From positions 176,621 through 240,620 of the forward strand of contig CALELS010000015.1 of the NCBI GenBank assembly GCA_937902735.1: DNA of 64,000 nucleotides, in the 5' to 3' direction. The notes beneath the pieces are model-generated. The model did no database searches. It saw only the letters and a list, made by a program, of their open reading frames with translations, and had not been told where the DNA came from. Positions 8,454 through 17,409 of this stretch are shown here, piece after piece. Both the position numbers and the translations under genes were made by a program. Numbering within the stretch: position 1 is the stretch's first letter; the number at the start of each line of letters is the position of its first letter. Source of the DNA: an uncultured Caryophanales bacterium. Lineage in GTDB: Bacteria > Bacillota_I > Bacilli_A > RFN20 > CAG-826.

Positions 8454-8757
8454 TTTAGAAAAAAACATACAAGAAGTCTCTTCAATTATTGATAATCACC
8501 CACTTGTGAAGGAATATTTATCTTTAAAAAAGCAAATATGTTCTAGTGAAGAAATAAGCCTATTAGAAAAAGAAATAGTAATTCATCAAAAAGAGATGAC
8601 TAAGAATTTGAATAATGATGAAATCTATTTTAAAGAAAAAGAGATATATGATTCTTTAAAAAAGAAATATGATTCTAACCCTTTGATAATAAATTTTAAT
8701 GCTGTAAGTGAGGAACTTTATTCGTTTCTAAACGAAATTAAAGAAGCAATTGAATAA
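8446..8757 (+). CDS. ymcA: YmcA (RicA)-like regulator, YlbF/YmcA family
   Basis: A 103-residue helical protein. It has the family signature IIDNHPLVKEYLSLKKQI near the start and a second helical half ending NAVSEELYSFLNEI. In Bacillus, YmcA, YlbF and YaaT form the Y-complex that tunes RNase Y cleavage and phosphorelay signalling. Position after rny-ymdB-miaB is the Bacillus order, which is why I choose YmcA; a second family member (YlbF-like) lies at about 45.5 kb. TAGGAGA (8431-8437) lies eight bases before the ATG at 8446; a TTG at 8440 is too close to it. It overlaps the miaB end by eight bases. Confidence 0.8.
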   Translation: MNNLEKNIQEVSSIIDNHPLVKEYLSLKKQICSSEEISLLEKEIVIHQKEMTKNLNNDEIYFKEKEIYDSLKKKYDSNPLIINFNAVSEELYSFLNEIKEAIE

Positions 8758-8758
8758 T

Positions 8759-9631
8759 ATGATAGTTGTAATTGTAGGTCCTACTGGTGTTGGGAAGTCA
8801 AAATTTGCTCTAGAGTTAGCTCCTTTAATCAACGCTGAAATTGTCAATGGTGATGCTTTTCAAATTTATAAAGAAATGAATATTGGAGTGGCAAAACCAC
8901 CAAAAGAATATTTTGAGAAGGTTCCTCATCATTTATATAGTTTTGTTTCAATTGACACCCCATATTCTATTAAGGAATATCAAAGTGATGCTAGAAAAGT
9001 GATTGATGAAATTCTTTCTAAAAAGAAAAATGTCATTATTGTTGGAGGAAGTGGATTATATATCCGTTCAGCCTTATATGATTATGAATTTCAAAATTCA
9101 ACTTTTGTTGATATGTCCAAATATGAAAAAATGAATAATTTAGCTCTTCATCATGAGCTTGAAATGATAGATCCTATTGATGCCGCTAAAATTCATCCTA
9201 ATAATAGGAGAAGAGTTTTAAGAAGCATACAAATTTATTTAGAAAATGGAGAAAGTAAATCGAGTCTTATTTCTAAGCAAAAACATGAGCCTATTTATGA
9301 AAATACCTTATTTGTGATGCCAAATTTTGATAAAGAAGAGTTATATAATAACATTAACTCTCGAGTAGATATAATGATAAAAGAAGGCTTACTTGATGAG
9401 GTGGCTCAACTTTATAAAACATACAAAGATAATCAAGCAATGGAAGCAATTGGATATAAAGAATTTGTTCCATATTTTAATAATGAAATTTCATTAGAAG
9501 ATGTAATCGATAAAATAAAACAGGACACTAGAAATTACGCTAAACGTCAAATCACTTTTTTCAAATATCAGTTTGAACTAAAAAGATTTGATAACTTAAA
9601 TGAATTATTGGAGATAGTTAAAAATGTCTGA
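8759..9631 (+). CDS. miaA: tRNA dimethylallyltransferase MiaA
   Basis: Transfers the isopentenyl group of dimethylallyl diphosphate to A37 of tRNAs reading UNN codons, the step before MiaB. The N-terminal P-loop GPTGVGKSK (about 7-15), VNGDAFQIYKEMNIGVAKP, and GGSGLYIRS are typical. The C-terminal LDEVAQL, AIGYKEF and RNYAKRQITFF segments complete the family pattern. About 290 residues. I start it at the ATG at 8759 directly before the P-loop strand; an in-frame TTG at 8750 would run into ymcA. Its substrate is a product of the MEP pathway (ispD and ispF are in this window). Confidence 0.95.
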   Translation: MIVVIVGPTGVGKSKFALELAPLINAEIVNGDAFQIYKEMNIGVAKPPKEYFEKVPHHLYSFVSIDTPYSIKEYQSDARKVIDEILSKKKNVIIVGGSGLYIRSALYDYEFQNSTFVDMSKYEKMNNLALHHELEMIDPIDAAKIHPNNRRRVLRSIQIYLENGESKSSLISKQKHEPIYENTLFVMPNFDKEELYNNINSRVDIMIKEGLLDEVAQLYKTYKDNQAMEAIGYKEFVPYFNNEISLEDVIDKIKQDTRNYAKRQITFFKYQFELKRFDNLNELLEIVKNV

Positions 9632-10313
9632 TTATTTGAGTAGAACTAAAACGTTATTAGGTGATAGTGTCGTTGAATCTTTCAAAGATAAAGCAATTAT
9701 GATTTTTGGCTTAGGTGGTGTCGGTGGTACTGCTTTTGAATGTCTTGTAAGAAGTGGTTTTAAATCATTTATCATTGTTGATTTCGACAAAGTCGATGTT
9801 ACAAATTTGAATAGACAAATCCTATATACATCAAAGGATATTGGTAAAAACAAAGTCGACATCGCTAAACAAAAAGCGTTATCCATTAATCCTGATTTAA
9901 AGATAGAAATTTATAATGAATTTGTTGATAACCAAACCATACAAAAATTCAAAAATTCAAAAATATATTATATTGTTGATGCAATTGATAAAATTCCTAG
10001 TAAAATAGCAATAGTAAAATTTGCACAAGAGAACAATATCAAAATGATAATGTCTCTTGGAATGGGCAATAGAGTTGATCCTGAAAAGGTTACTTTGACT
10101 CGACTTGATAAGACTTCAAATGACGCTCTTGCAAAGAAAATAAGAAGCGAACTAAGAAAGGAAAACATCGACCTTAAAACTATTAATGTTGTTTTCTCAA
10201 AAGAAGAACCATTAGTTAAATCAAATGTTGTATCTTCGATGATGATGGTTCCTTCAGAAGCTGGTTTATTAATCGCTAAACAAATTATTAATGACTTATC
10301 AAAAGGAGAATAG
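9624..10313 (+). CDS. tcdA: tRNA threonylcarbamoyladenosine dehydratase TcdA-like (E1/ThiF family)
   Basis: A 229-residue E1-like adenylating enzyme. The nucleotide-binding IFGLGGVGGTAFECLVRSG (about 29-47), DFDKVDVTNLNRQ (about 53-65) and GKNKVDIAK are typical, and IVDAIDKIPSK follows. The N-terminal SRTKTLLGD matches TcdA (CsdL/YgdL), which cyclises t6A37 of tRNAs to ct6A. Other ThiF/MoeB relatives are possible, but the lack of CxxC zinc pairs and the tRNA-37 neighbours favour TcdA. The ATG overlaps the end of miaA by eight bases. Confidence 0.85.
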   Translation: MSDYLSRTKTLLGDSVVESFKDKAIMIFGLGGVGGTAFECLVRSGFKSFIIVDFDKVDVTNLNRQILYTSKDIGKNKVDIAKQKALSINPDLKIEIYNEFVDNQTIQKFKNSKIYYIVDAIDKIPSKIAIVKFAQENNIKMIMSLGMGNRVDPEKVTLTRLDKTSNDALAKKIRSELRKENIDLKTINVVFSKEEPLVKSNVVSSMMMVPSEAGLLIAKQIINDLSKGE

Positions 10314-10317
10314 AAAT

Positions 10318-11925
10318 ATGATGATGAACATTAAAGACATTGCAAAAAAAGCTCATATCAATGAGAAATACGTTGAATGTTATGGAAATGATAAAGCCAA
10401 AATTAACTTATCCATCATGGATGAATTTAAAAATAAAAAGGATGGTAAGCTAGTTTTAGTTACCGCTATTACACCAACCAAAGCTGGTGAAGGTAAAACC
10501 ACAATGTCAATCGCTCTTACCGAAGGTATGGCCAAGATTAATCAAAATGTTATGCTTGCTCTTCGTGAACCAAGCCTTGGACCAGTATTTGGTTTAAAAG
10601 GCGGCGCAACTGGTGGGGGTCTTGCCTCAATCGAACCTGCTGAAGATATTAATCTTCACTTTACAGGTGATATGCATGCTTTAACATCATCTATCAATTT
10701 AATTGCCGCAATTATTGATAACCATCTTTTCCAAGGCAATGAACTCAACATTAATCCTGAAAGAATTGTCTGGAAAAGAGCAATGGATATGAACGACCGT
10801 GCCTTAAGACAAATTCAAGTCGGTTTAGGTAAAAATAACGGTACTATTCATGAAAATGGTTTTATGATCACTGTTGCAAGTGAAATGATGGCTATCATGT
10901 GTCTAGCTAAAGATGAAGAAGACTTTAGAAATCGTGTAAATAAAATCATCGTTGCTTATACATACGATGAAAAACCAGTCACAGTTAAAGATCTCAAGAT
11001 TTCAAACGCTATCATGAAACTCATGAGACAAGCTCTTAAACCAAATCTTGTTCAAACAACAGAGAATAATCCAACATTAGTCCATGGTGGACCATTCGCA
11101 AATATTGCTCATGGTTGTAACTCAATTATTGCCTTAAAACTTGCTTTAAAACTTGGCGATATCGTCGTTACAGAAGCTGGATTCGGTGCTGATCTTGGCG
11201 CTGAAAAATTCATGGATATTTGTATGAGAGCAGCCGAACTTAAACCTGATGGTGTAGTTATGGTTGCTACTATTCGTGCTTTAAAACTTCATGGTGGTGT
11301 TCCATATGAAGAACTAGACAAAGAAAATGTTGATGCTGTTTTAAAAGGTATTCCTAATCTTGAAGTTCATCTTGAAAACATCAAGAAATATGGTTGTCCA
11401 GTTGTTGTAGCAATTAACCATTTTGAAAATGATTTTGAAAAAGAAGTTGAAGCATTATCCAATTGGTGCAAATCAAAAGGATATGTTGTTAGCTTTGTTG
11501 ATAGTTTCTTAAAAGGTGGGGAAGGATCTATTGATCTTGCTCATAAAGTAGTTCATATGCTTGAAACTGAAGAATCATATTATCATCCTTTATATGATGT
11601 TAATGCTTCAATTAAAGAAAAAATTGAAAAAATTTGTAAAGAAATATACCGCGCTAAAGAAGTTGAATATAGCGAACTTGCTAATGAACAAATCAAGATG
11701 TTTGAGGCAAATGGATATGGTCACACACCAATCTGTATGGCTAAAACTCCATTATCTTTAACTGATAATGCAAAAGTTCAAGGTGCTCCAAAAGATCATA
11801 CAGTTCATGTTAAATCACTTAACTTATCTGCTGGTGCCGGTTTCTTAGTAGCTTTAACAGGAAGTATTATGACTATGCCAGGTCTTCCAAAAGTTCCAGC
11901 GGCAGTCAAAATGGAAAACGAATAA
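10318..11925 (+). CDS. fhs: Formate-tetrahydrofolate ligase
   Basis: ATP-dependent synthesis of 10-formyl-THF from formate, feeding purine synthesis and initiator-Met-tRNA formylation. The P-loop region ITPTKAGEGKTT (about 51-62), GPVFGLKGGATGGG, VHGGPFANIAHGCNS and FGADLGAEKFMD are family hallmarks. About 535 residues, slightly short of the usual 555. The start is at 10318 because AAAGGAGA lies about seven bases upstream; three ATGs in a row leave a small ambiguity. It follows tcdA closely. Confidence 0.96.
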   Translation: MMMNIKDIAKKAHINEKYVECYGNDKAKINLSIMDEFKNKKDGKLVLVTAITPTKAGEGKTTMSIALTEGMAKINQNVMLALREPSLGPVFGLKGGATGGGLASIEPAEDINLHFTGDMHALTSSINLIAAIIDNHLFQGNELNINPERIVWKRAMDMNDRALRQIQVGLGKNNGTIHENGFMITVASEMMAIMCLAKDEEDFRNRVNKIIVAYTYDEKPVTVKDLKISNAIMKLMRQALKPNLVQTTENNPTLVHGGPFANIAHGCNSIIALKLALKLGDIVVTEAGFGADLGAEKFMDICMRAAELKPDGVVMVATIRALKLHGGVPYEELDKENVDAVLKGIPNLEVHLENIKKYGCPVVVAINHFENDFEKEVEALSNWCKSKGYVVSFVDSFLKGGEGSIDLAHKVVHMLETEESYYHPLYDVNASIKEKIEKICKEIYRAKEVEYSELANEQIKMFEANGYGHTPICMAKTPLSLTDNAKVQGAPKDHTVHVKSLNLSAGAGFLVALTGSIMTMPGLPKVPAAVKMENE

Positions 11926-12128
11926 TGAAAGATTTAAATTACCAGCTCTTTGACATTGTTGAAATGAAAAAACCTCACCCATGTGAGAAAAGATCAAAAC
12001 AATTTCAGATAGTTCGCGTAGGTGCGGATATAAAAATCAAATGCCTTGGATGTGGTAATGTTATTATGATGAGTCGAGACACATTTAATATGCGTTTCAA
12101 AAAAGTTATTGAAAATAAAAAAGCATAA
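11925..12128 (+). CDS. DUF951 family small zinc-ribbon-like protein
   Basis: A 67-residue protein of the DUF951 (YyzM-like) family. It has VEMKKPHPC, IVRVGADIKIKCLGCGNVI and SRDTFNMRFKKV. The His-Pro-Cys and CxxC cysteines could bind a metal. Function is unknown. It starts on the last base of the fhs stop, so it is translationally coupled to fhs. In many Firmicutes this family lies next to ychF or parB; ychF is about 5 kb downstream here, beyond the ABC transporter pair. Confidence 0.85.
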   Translation: MKDLNYQLFDIVEMKKPHPCEKRSKQFQIVRVGADIKIKCLGCGNVIMMSRDTFNMRFKKVIENKKA

Positions 12129-12161
12129 ATATAAAAATTTTTCACACATTTTTAGAAAAAG

Positions 12162-12190
12162 TCCCTATAGAAGTAATGTAGGGATTTTTT
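12162..12190 (+). terminator. Terminator-like hairpin touching the start codon of the ABC gene
   Basis: TCCCTA (12162-12167) and TAGGGA (12179-12184) flank an 11-base loop and are followed by six Ts up to 12190. The ATG of the next gene is at 12192. It ends the fhs operon or acts as an attenuator. A promoter-like pair TTTAGA (12151-12156) and TAATGT (12174-12179), spacing 17, overlaps it. Confidence 0.6.
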
Positions 12191-12191
12191 C

Positions 12192-14300
12192 ATGATAACT
12201 TACCGTCTTGATAACGTATCCAAATCGTTTGGAAGTGATAAATCCAAATTTTATGCGTTAAGAAACATAAATATTCTTTTTCCTTCAAAAGGACTAGTTG
12301 TAATAGCAGGTAAATCGGGCAGTGGGAAATCAACTCTTCTAAACATTCTCATGGGAATTGAAAAAATTAGTGAAGGAAATATCTATTTTGAGAATAAAAA
12401 GATTAATAAACAAAATGATAAAGAGCTTTCTCACTTCCACTTGAATAAAGTATCGATGATATATCAACATTACAATTTGTTGGATGAACTAACGTCAATT
12501 GAAAATGTTTGTCTTCCATTGATGATGAAAGGCTATTCACTAAATGAAGCAAAAAAAGAGGCAAAGACATTTTTTCAAGATTTAGATATTGAACCTTTAG
12601 AAAATAGAAGGGTTTCAACTTTAAGTGGAGGAGAGAAACAAAGAATAGCTATCATTAGAGCAATTATTTCAAAACCACAAGTTCTATTATGCGATGAACC
12701 TACTGGTGCACTTGATACTAAAAACGGTAACGAAATTATGAAAATATTAAAAAAGTTATCAAAAAGTATTCTTGTTATCATGGTTTCACACAATGAGAAC
12801 CAGATTAAAAAATATGCTGATAGAAAAATCTATTTAAAAGATGGAATGATTGAAAAAGATGATGGTAAGAATAACGTTAATCTAGATTATAGTGTTACAA
12901 AGCACAAATACAAATATTCATCACTTTGGAAAAGGTTTGTTTTAAAGATTCATCTAAAAGAGAATCTAAAAAAGAACATATTTTCCTTTATTGTTTTGAC
13001 TTTTGGATTAGTTGTTTCGTTTTTATCAATTGGTTTTGTAACTTCTTCATCGAAGTCTTTTGATAATTTGTTATATCAATCAGTTAGCTCGTGCTCTGGG
13101 AAAATTAGCGATGAAACAGTAGTTAAAATAAACAACTCTCCACTCAATTTTATCAAGGTTGTGCGGCCAAATTTGAATGAAATAGAAGATAATCTTGATG
13201 ATATTAACTCTCTAAAAATAATGAATAATTATGAGTTTCTATTTTTAAATTATCCAGAAACAACATTTAATAAGAAACTAGTAGATCCACCAACCTTGAT
13301 ACCTGTGTATTCGTTCAATAATAATCAAATAATAGAATCTCTTTTGGTCGAGGGTACCATTCCATTAGTAGACACAATAGAAGAGGTGATTATAAATGAA
13401 GAATTTGTTAAGTCTTTAAAACTTACGAATAAAGAAGCAATAAATAAAGAGATTGTTATTTCATCAATTAGAGAAATTAGTATATCTACTGGAGATAGTT
13501 CGAATCCTTTTATTAAAGATAATTTTTCATACAACATAACGTTAATAATAAGAGGAGTAGTTAAAGAGTTTGGCTTTTTAAATAGCCCGAAAGTCTATTA
13601 TTCTAACATCGGTCTTGAACGTTATTTATCCAATCAGATAATGTTAAATTATTCTAAATATTGTCAACAAAGAATTTCCTATAAAACCTACTTTGAAACA
13701 CTAGATAACAATAACCAAATTACATCCTATTCATATTTATTATTTGTAGATAACAATCAAGATATTAATAAACTATATTCAAATTTTAAAAATCTAAAAA
13801 ATGCAGAAATTTCATTAACGATCGATTCTTCGTTTTTCGAGTCGTATTCTTCGTATAGAAGTTTAATAGATACCTTCTCGTATGCTCTTTTGGCTTTTTC
13901 AGTTATTTGTTTTTTAGGAATTAACCTAATTTTGGGTATGCTTTCTTTATCTTCTTTTATTAAAAAGAAAAAAGAATCTGCAATTCTGACCTGTATAGGA
14001 GCCACAAATAGTTCAATTAAAACGTTATTTCTTAATGAAATACATTTAGTCTTAATCTTTGCTTTTATTAGTTCTATTGGACTTTCGTTGTTGTTTGAAA
14101 GACTTTTAAATCCATTATTTGAAAAGTCATATGGATTAGAAAATCTCTTTTATATTCCGTTTTTAAATTTTAACGGAGTCCCTTTTCTACTACCTATTGG
14201 TTTATTAATTCTTTTTCTAGTAATTTCATCATTATTTATTTTGATACCAATTTCAATTTATAAATCTAAATCAATTAGTGAAGAGTTGAGGGATGAATAA
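12192..14300 (+). CDS. MacB-type ABC transporter, fused ATPase and FtsX-like permease
   Basis: A 702-residue fusion. Residues 1-220 are an ATPase with Walker A GKSGSGKST (about 40-48), signature LSGGEKQR (about 143-150) and Walker B VLLCDEPTGALD (about 163-174). A membrane helix near 260-285 is followed by an extracytoplasmic region to about 560. Three more helices of the FtsX domain follow, with the usual ILTCIGATNSSIK coupling segment. This is MacB topology (mechanotransmission or lipid, peptide or lipoprotein export), not classic import. There is no ribosome binding site; the ATG follows a T-run. The next gene starts on its last base. Substrate unknown. Confidence 0.88.
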   Translation: MITYRLDNVSKSFGSDKSKFYALRNINILFPSKGLVVIAGKSGSGKSTLLNILMGIEKISEGNIYFENKKINKQNDKELSHFHLNKVSMIYQHYNLLDELTSIENVCLPLMMKGYSLNEAKKEAKTFFQDLDIEPLENRRVSTLSGGEKQRIAIIRAIISKPQVLLCDEPTGALDTKNGNEIMKILKKLSKSILVIMVSHNENQIKKYADRKIYLKDGMIEKDDGKNNVNLDYSVTKHKYKYSSLWKRFVLKIHLKENLKKNIFSFIVLTFGLVVSFLSIGFVTSSSKSFDNLLYQSVSSCSGKISDETVVKINNSPLNFIKVVRPNLNEIEDNLDDINSLKIMNNYEFLFLNYPETTFNKKLVDPPTLIPVYSFNNNQIIESLLVEGTIPLVDTIEEVIINEEFVKSLKLTNKEAINKEIVISSIREISISTGDSSNPFIKDNFSYNITLIIRGVVKEFGFLNSPKVYYSNIGLERYLSNQIMLNYSKYCQQRISYKTYFETLDNNNQITSYSYLLFVDNNQDINKLYSNFKNLKNAEISLTIDSSFFESYSSYRSLIDTFSYALLAFSVICFLGINLILGMLSLSSFIKKKKESAILTCIGATNSSIKTLFLNEIHLVLIFAFISSIGLSLLFERLLNPLFEKSYGLENLFYIPFLNFNGVPFLLPIGLLILFLVISSLFILIPISIYKSKSISEELRDE

Positions 14301-17107
14301 TGATTGAAATCAAGAATATAAGAAAATCATATAATGAAAATTATGTTTTAAAAAACATTGATTTAACGCTACCTAATAAAGGACTTTTAATTATTGAAGG
14401 CGAATCAGGAAGCGGAAAAACAACATTATTAAACATTATTGGCGGAATAATAAAACCAAGTGATGGAATAGTATCAATTGATGGAATAAATATAAACGAG
14501 CTATCCGATAAGGATTTAGATACTTTTAGAATTAAAAATATCGGTTATGTATTTCAATCGTTTAATCTTTTGGAACTCGAAACTGTATTTGATAATGTAC
14601 GAATGCCATTAGAATCAATTTCTAATTCACCTAGTTATATTATTAATAAAAGAGTAGAAGATTTACTCCAAGAATTATCAATAAAAAAATTAAGAAAAAA
14701 GCAAATTAACAGGCTTTCTGGTGGAGAAAAACAAAGAGTTGCAATCGCAAAAGCACTAATAAATAATCCAAAAATAATTCTTTGTGATGAGCCTACAGGT
14801 GCTCTTGATATAAACAACACAAAGAATATATGTGAGATCCTTAAACAAGTATCCATTCATTCTTTAGTAATAGTTGTCACACATGATGTTCAATCTTTTA
14901 AAGATTATGCTGATCGAATTATTTCAATTAAAGATGGACATGTTACGAAGGACATAGAATTAAACAATAAATATAATAAGCACAGATCACTCTTAGTGGT
15001 AGGAACGTCTAAACTACAAAAAAAGTCATATCTTCCTTTAAGTTTTAAGATTAAACATGCTTTTCATAAAATCTCATCAAAAAAGTGGAGATTTATGATT
15101 TCGAATTTTATGTTATCTCTTTCAATAACTGGCATAGGATTATCTTTTCTAGTTTCCTTTAGTCTTGCTGATAAGATACAAACAGCATTTTCTTCATTAT
15201 TGAATGGCAACCAAATATTGGTTACATCCCGAAATCAAGCTATGAACGATTTTGGCGCTGTTTATTCAATAAATGAAAATGATATTAAAGATATATACGA
15301 AAGATATATTTCATATCTTAATGGAGCAGGAGTTTCTTATTTAATAAACTTCGAAGATTTCTTTAAGGATGGAAATAATGTTTATATAAATGATGATAAA
15401 TATTCAAATCTTATTCCTTCTTTATCTGCCAGATCATTTAATGATTACACTTGGATTGATGAAAACATTAGAAGACAAATATCTCCTTCAATTAATGATG
15501 AATTAGATAAAGATGAAGTTGTTTTGGCCCTAACCTATGTTGACATGATTAACATAACTTACAATTTAAAAATTCAAAGGAATTTTGAGTCTTTAGCAAA
15601 CTATATTTATCATAATGATCTAACATTAACTTTAAGTGTTTCAAATTCATCGTGGCAGTATTCAGATGAACAGATATTCAATATTGTAGGTGTATATGAA
15701 GATGAAAATACACATCTTAGTCAAACAAGAAAATTGTGGAATCAAGAAATCTTTGAAGAAGAGATGCGGTTTCCTTCAAATGATGGGAGTCAATCATATT
15801 TTCCTTGGGAAATGTACAAAATACATTATTTAAATACTAAGGGTAATTCATCTTCTTTTTTAGATGCCATAATGAATGATGATTTACTTTATGACTATGT
15901 ATTTGAAAGAACAAGTTATGATATTCATCCTTCAATATGTCCTATCAACGAACCATGTAAAGCGAATCGTGTAATTGTATATTCAGTTGATAAAAATACA
16001 ATTCGAACTGGAGTATTACTAGATATATTAAGAAGAAATGATAATTTTAAAAACTATTTTTTCATGTCTAATGGCGGGTATGTAAGTTATGGTTCAATGA
16101 TACTCGATGGATTTGCTAATCAAACTTTTTTCTCTATTTCTCTAGAAAAAAATGAAACTGCAATAGATGCTGATTTATCAAGAGGTGACGATGAAACCTT
16201 ATCTTTAGATTTACCAAAAGGTGTTCTTAAAGGATATTTTATGGAGGCTATGAACGATGGGGTTAAATTCTCAACAAAATATGATAATTTAGTTTCTGGA
16301 AGAGAAGCTTTAAACAACAAAGAAATAGTAATTTCAAAAGCAATGGCAGATAAACTTGATAATGGATTTGATGTATTAAATTCTTATTTATTCATCTCCT
16401 CATTAGTGCCTTCTGTGAATGGCGATTTAACGAAAAACTACCGCACAAGTCGTGTAAAAATTGTTGGAATAGCAGATTCAAATAAAAATGTCATATATCA
16501 CAATTCAAACTGGACAATTTCATTTTTTAGAGATGAATTGGGAATGTCATCGTTTCTTCTTTGCCCAAACGCTTTAGTAATTGAACTTGACAAAAGTATT
16601 GATCCCTTGCCTTATATTAATCGGTTAAATAAAACGTATTACGATTTTAAATTTTCAAGCCCATTAGAGGATATAAAGAATAGTATTAACTCAACATTAG
16701 ATTTTATAAAACTAATAGTTATCTTATTTTCTATTTTGGCAGGTTCAATTTCTTTACTTCTTTTATCAACATTGTTGTTACTAAATTTTTTAGAGAATGA
16801 GCATGAGGTAAAAATTTTTAAATATAGTGGGATCTCATATAGTGATATTAATTCTCAATTTATAGTTGATTCATTGCTACAAACATTTATAGCTTTTGTA
16901 ATTTCAATGATTGAATTAATTGTTGTTGATGTCGTTAGTGGCCAAGCAATAAACGAAATGTTGGGAATAAGTGGGAGTTTCTCGCTCGATTTCCTCCCAT
17001 TGTTACTAACGTTTGTAATAACAATATCTACTTCTTATCTATTATCTAAAGCAATTGTTTTAGTGAAGATATTAACCGAGAAAAAGCAAAAGATGAAAAA
17101 GACATGA
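14300..17107 (+). CDS. MacB-type ABC transporter, fused ATPase and FtsX-like permease, long ectodomain
   Basis: A 935-residue partner of the gene before. ATPase signatures are GESGSGKTT (about 35-43), LSGGEKQR (about 138-145) and IILCDEPTGALD (about 158-169). A first membrane helix lies near 260-290, an extracytoplasmic region of about 500 residues follows, then three helices with LENEHEVKIFKYSGISYSD in the FtsX-type C-terminus. The much larger ectodomain distinguishes it from its neighbour, so the two likely form a heterodimer with one sensing or substrate-binding face. Transcription of both is presumably from one promoter. Substrate unknown; lantibiotic or bacitracin-type resistance and lipoprotein handling are possibilities. 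Confidence 0.87.
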   Translation: MIEIKNIRKSYNENYVLKNIDLTLPNKGLLIIEGESGSGKTTLLNIIGGIIKPSDGIVSIDGININELSDKDLDTFRIKNIGYVFQSFNLLELETVFDNVRMPLESISNSPSYIINKRVEDLLQELSIKKLRKKQINRLSGGEKQRVAIAKALINNPKIILCDEPTGALDINNTKNICEILKQVSIHSLVIVVTHDVQSFKDYADRIISIKDGHVTKDIELNNKYNKHRSLLVVGTSKLQKKSYLPLSFKIKHAFHKISSKKWRFMISNFMLSLSITGIGLSFLVSFSLADKIQTAFSSLLNGNQILVTSRNQAMNDFGAVYSINENDIKDIYERYISYLNGAGVSYLINFEDFFKDGNNVYINDDKYSNLIPSLSARSFNDYTWIDENIRRQISPSINDELDKDEVVLALTYVDMINITYNLKIQRNFESLANYIYHNDLTLTLSVSNSSWQYSDEQIFNIVGVYEDENTHLSQTRKLWNQEIFEEEMRFPSNDGSQSYFPWEMYKIHYLNTKGNSSSFLDAIMNDDLLYDYVFERTSYDIHPSICPINEPCKANRVIVYSVDKNTIRTGVLLDILRRNDNFKNYFFMSNGGYVSYGSMILDGFANQTFFSISLEKNETAIDADLSRGDDETLSLDLPKGVLKGYFMEAMNDGVKFSTKYDNLVSGREALNNKEIVISKAMADKLDNGFDVLNSYLFISSLVPSVNGDLTKNYRTSRVKIVGIADSNKNVIYHNSNWTISFFRDELGMSSFLLCPNALVIELDKSIDPLPYINRLNKTYYDFKFSSPLEDIKNSINSTLDFIKLIVILFSILAGSISLLLLSTLLLLNFLENEHEVKIFKYSGISYSDINSQFIVDSLLQTFIAFVISMIELIVVDVVSGQAINEMLGISGSFSLDFLPLLLTFVITISTSYLLSKAIVLVKILTEKKQKMKKT

Positions 17108-17137
17108 TTATTTATATAAATAAAGTATTTAAAAATA

Positions 17138-17166
17138 TTGTTGCTTTTATTTTATAAACATATAAA
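17138..17166 (+). promoter_or_regulatory. Promoter of csp-ychF-ispF
   Basis: TTGTTG (17138-17143) and TATAAA (17161-17166) with 17 bases between. The leader to the csp ATG at 17197 is about 25 bases and contains TAGAGGA as ribosome binding site. Confidence 0.6.
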
Positions 17167-17196
17167 CTTTCTTGTGTTTAGATTAGAGGATTACTT

Positions 17197-17409
17197 ATGA
17201 CAGGGAAAGTTGTTATGTTCAACACAAATAAAGGATATGGTTTTATATCCGACGAAAATGGACATGATATTTTCTTTCATTGTTCCCAATTAATTGTTCC
17301 TGGACAAGATTACAAGACAATTGAAGTTGGCGCTAGAGTAACTTTTGACGTCGAAGAATCTGATCGTGGATTTCATGCCACAAATATCAAAGAAGTGGAG
17401 GAAAAATAG
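17197..17409 (+). CDS. Cold shock domain protein
   Basis: A 70-residue single CSD protein. RNP1 is NKGYGFISD (about 11-19) and RNP2 is HDIFFHCSQL (about 24-33), the aromatic surface that binds single-stranded RNA or DNA. It acts as an RNA chaperone. RNP2 has DIFFH in place of the usual DVFVH. The leader is short, unlike the long thermosensing leader of E. coli cspA. The stop is immediately followed by the ychF ATG, an unusual but tight coupling. Confidence 0.93.
   Translation: MTGKVVMFNTNKGYGFISDENGHDIFFHCSQLIVPGQDYKTIEVGARVTFDVEESDRGFHATNIKEVEEK

Noticed and set aside
17108..17137. TTATTTATATAAATAA palindrome as terminator of the ABC pair
   Set aside because: It has no G or C in the stem and no T-run; it would be too weak.
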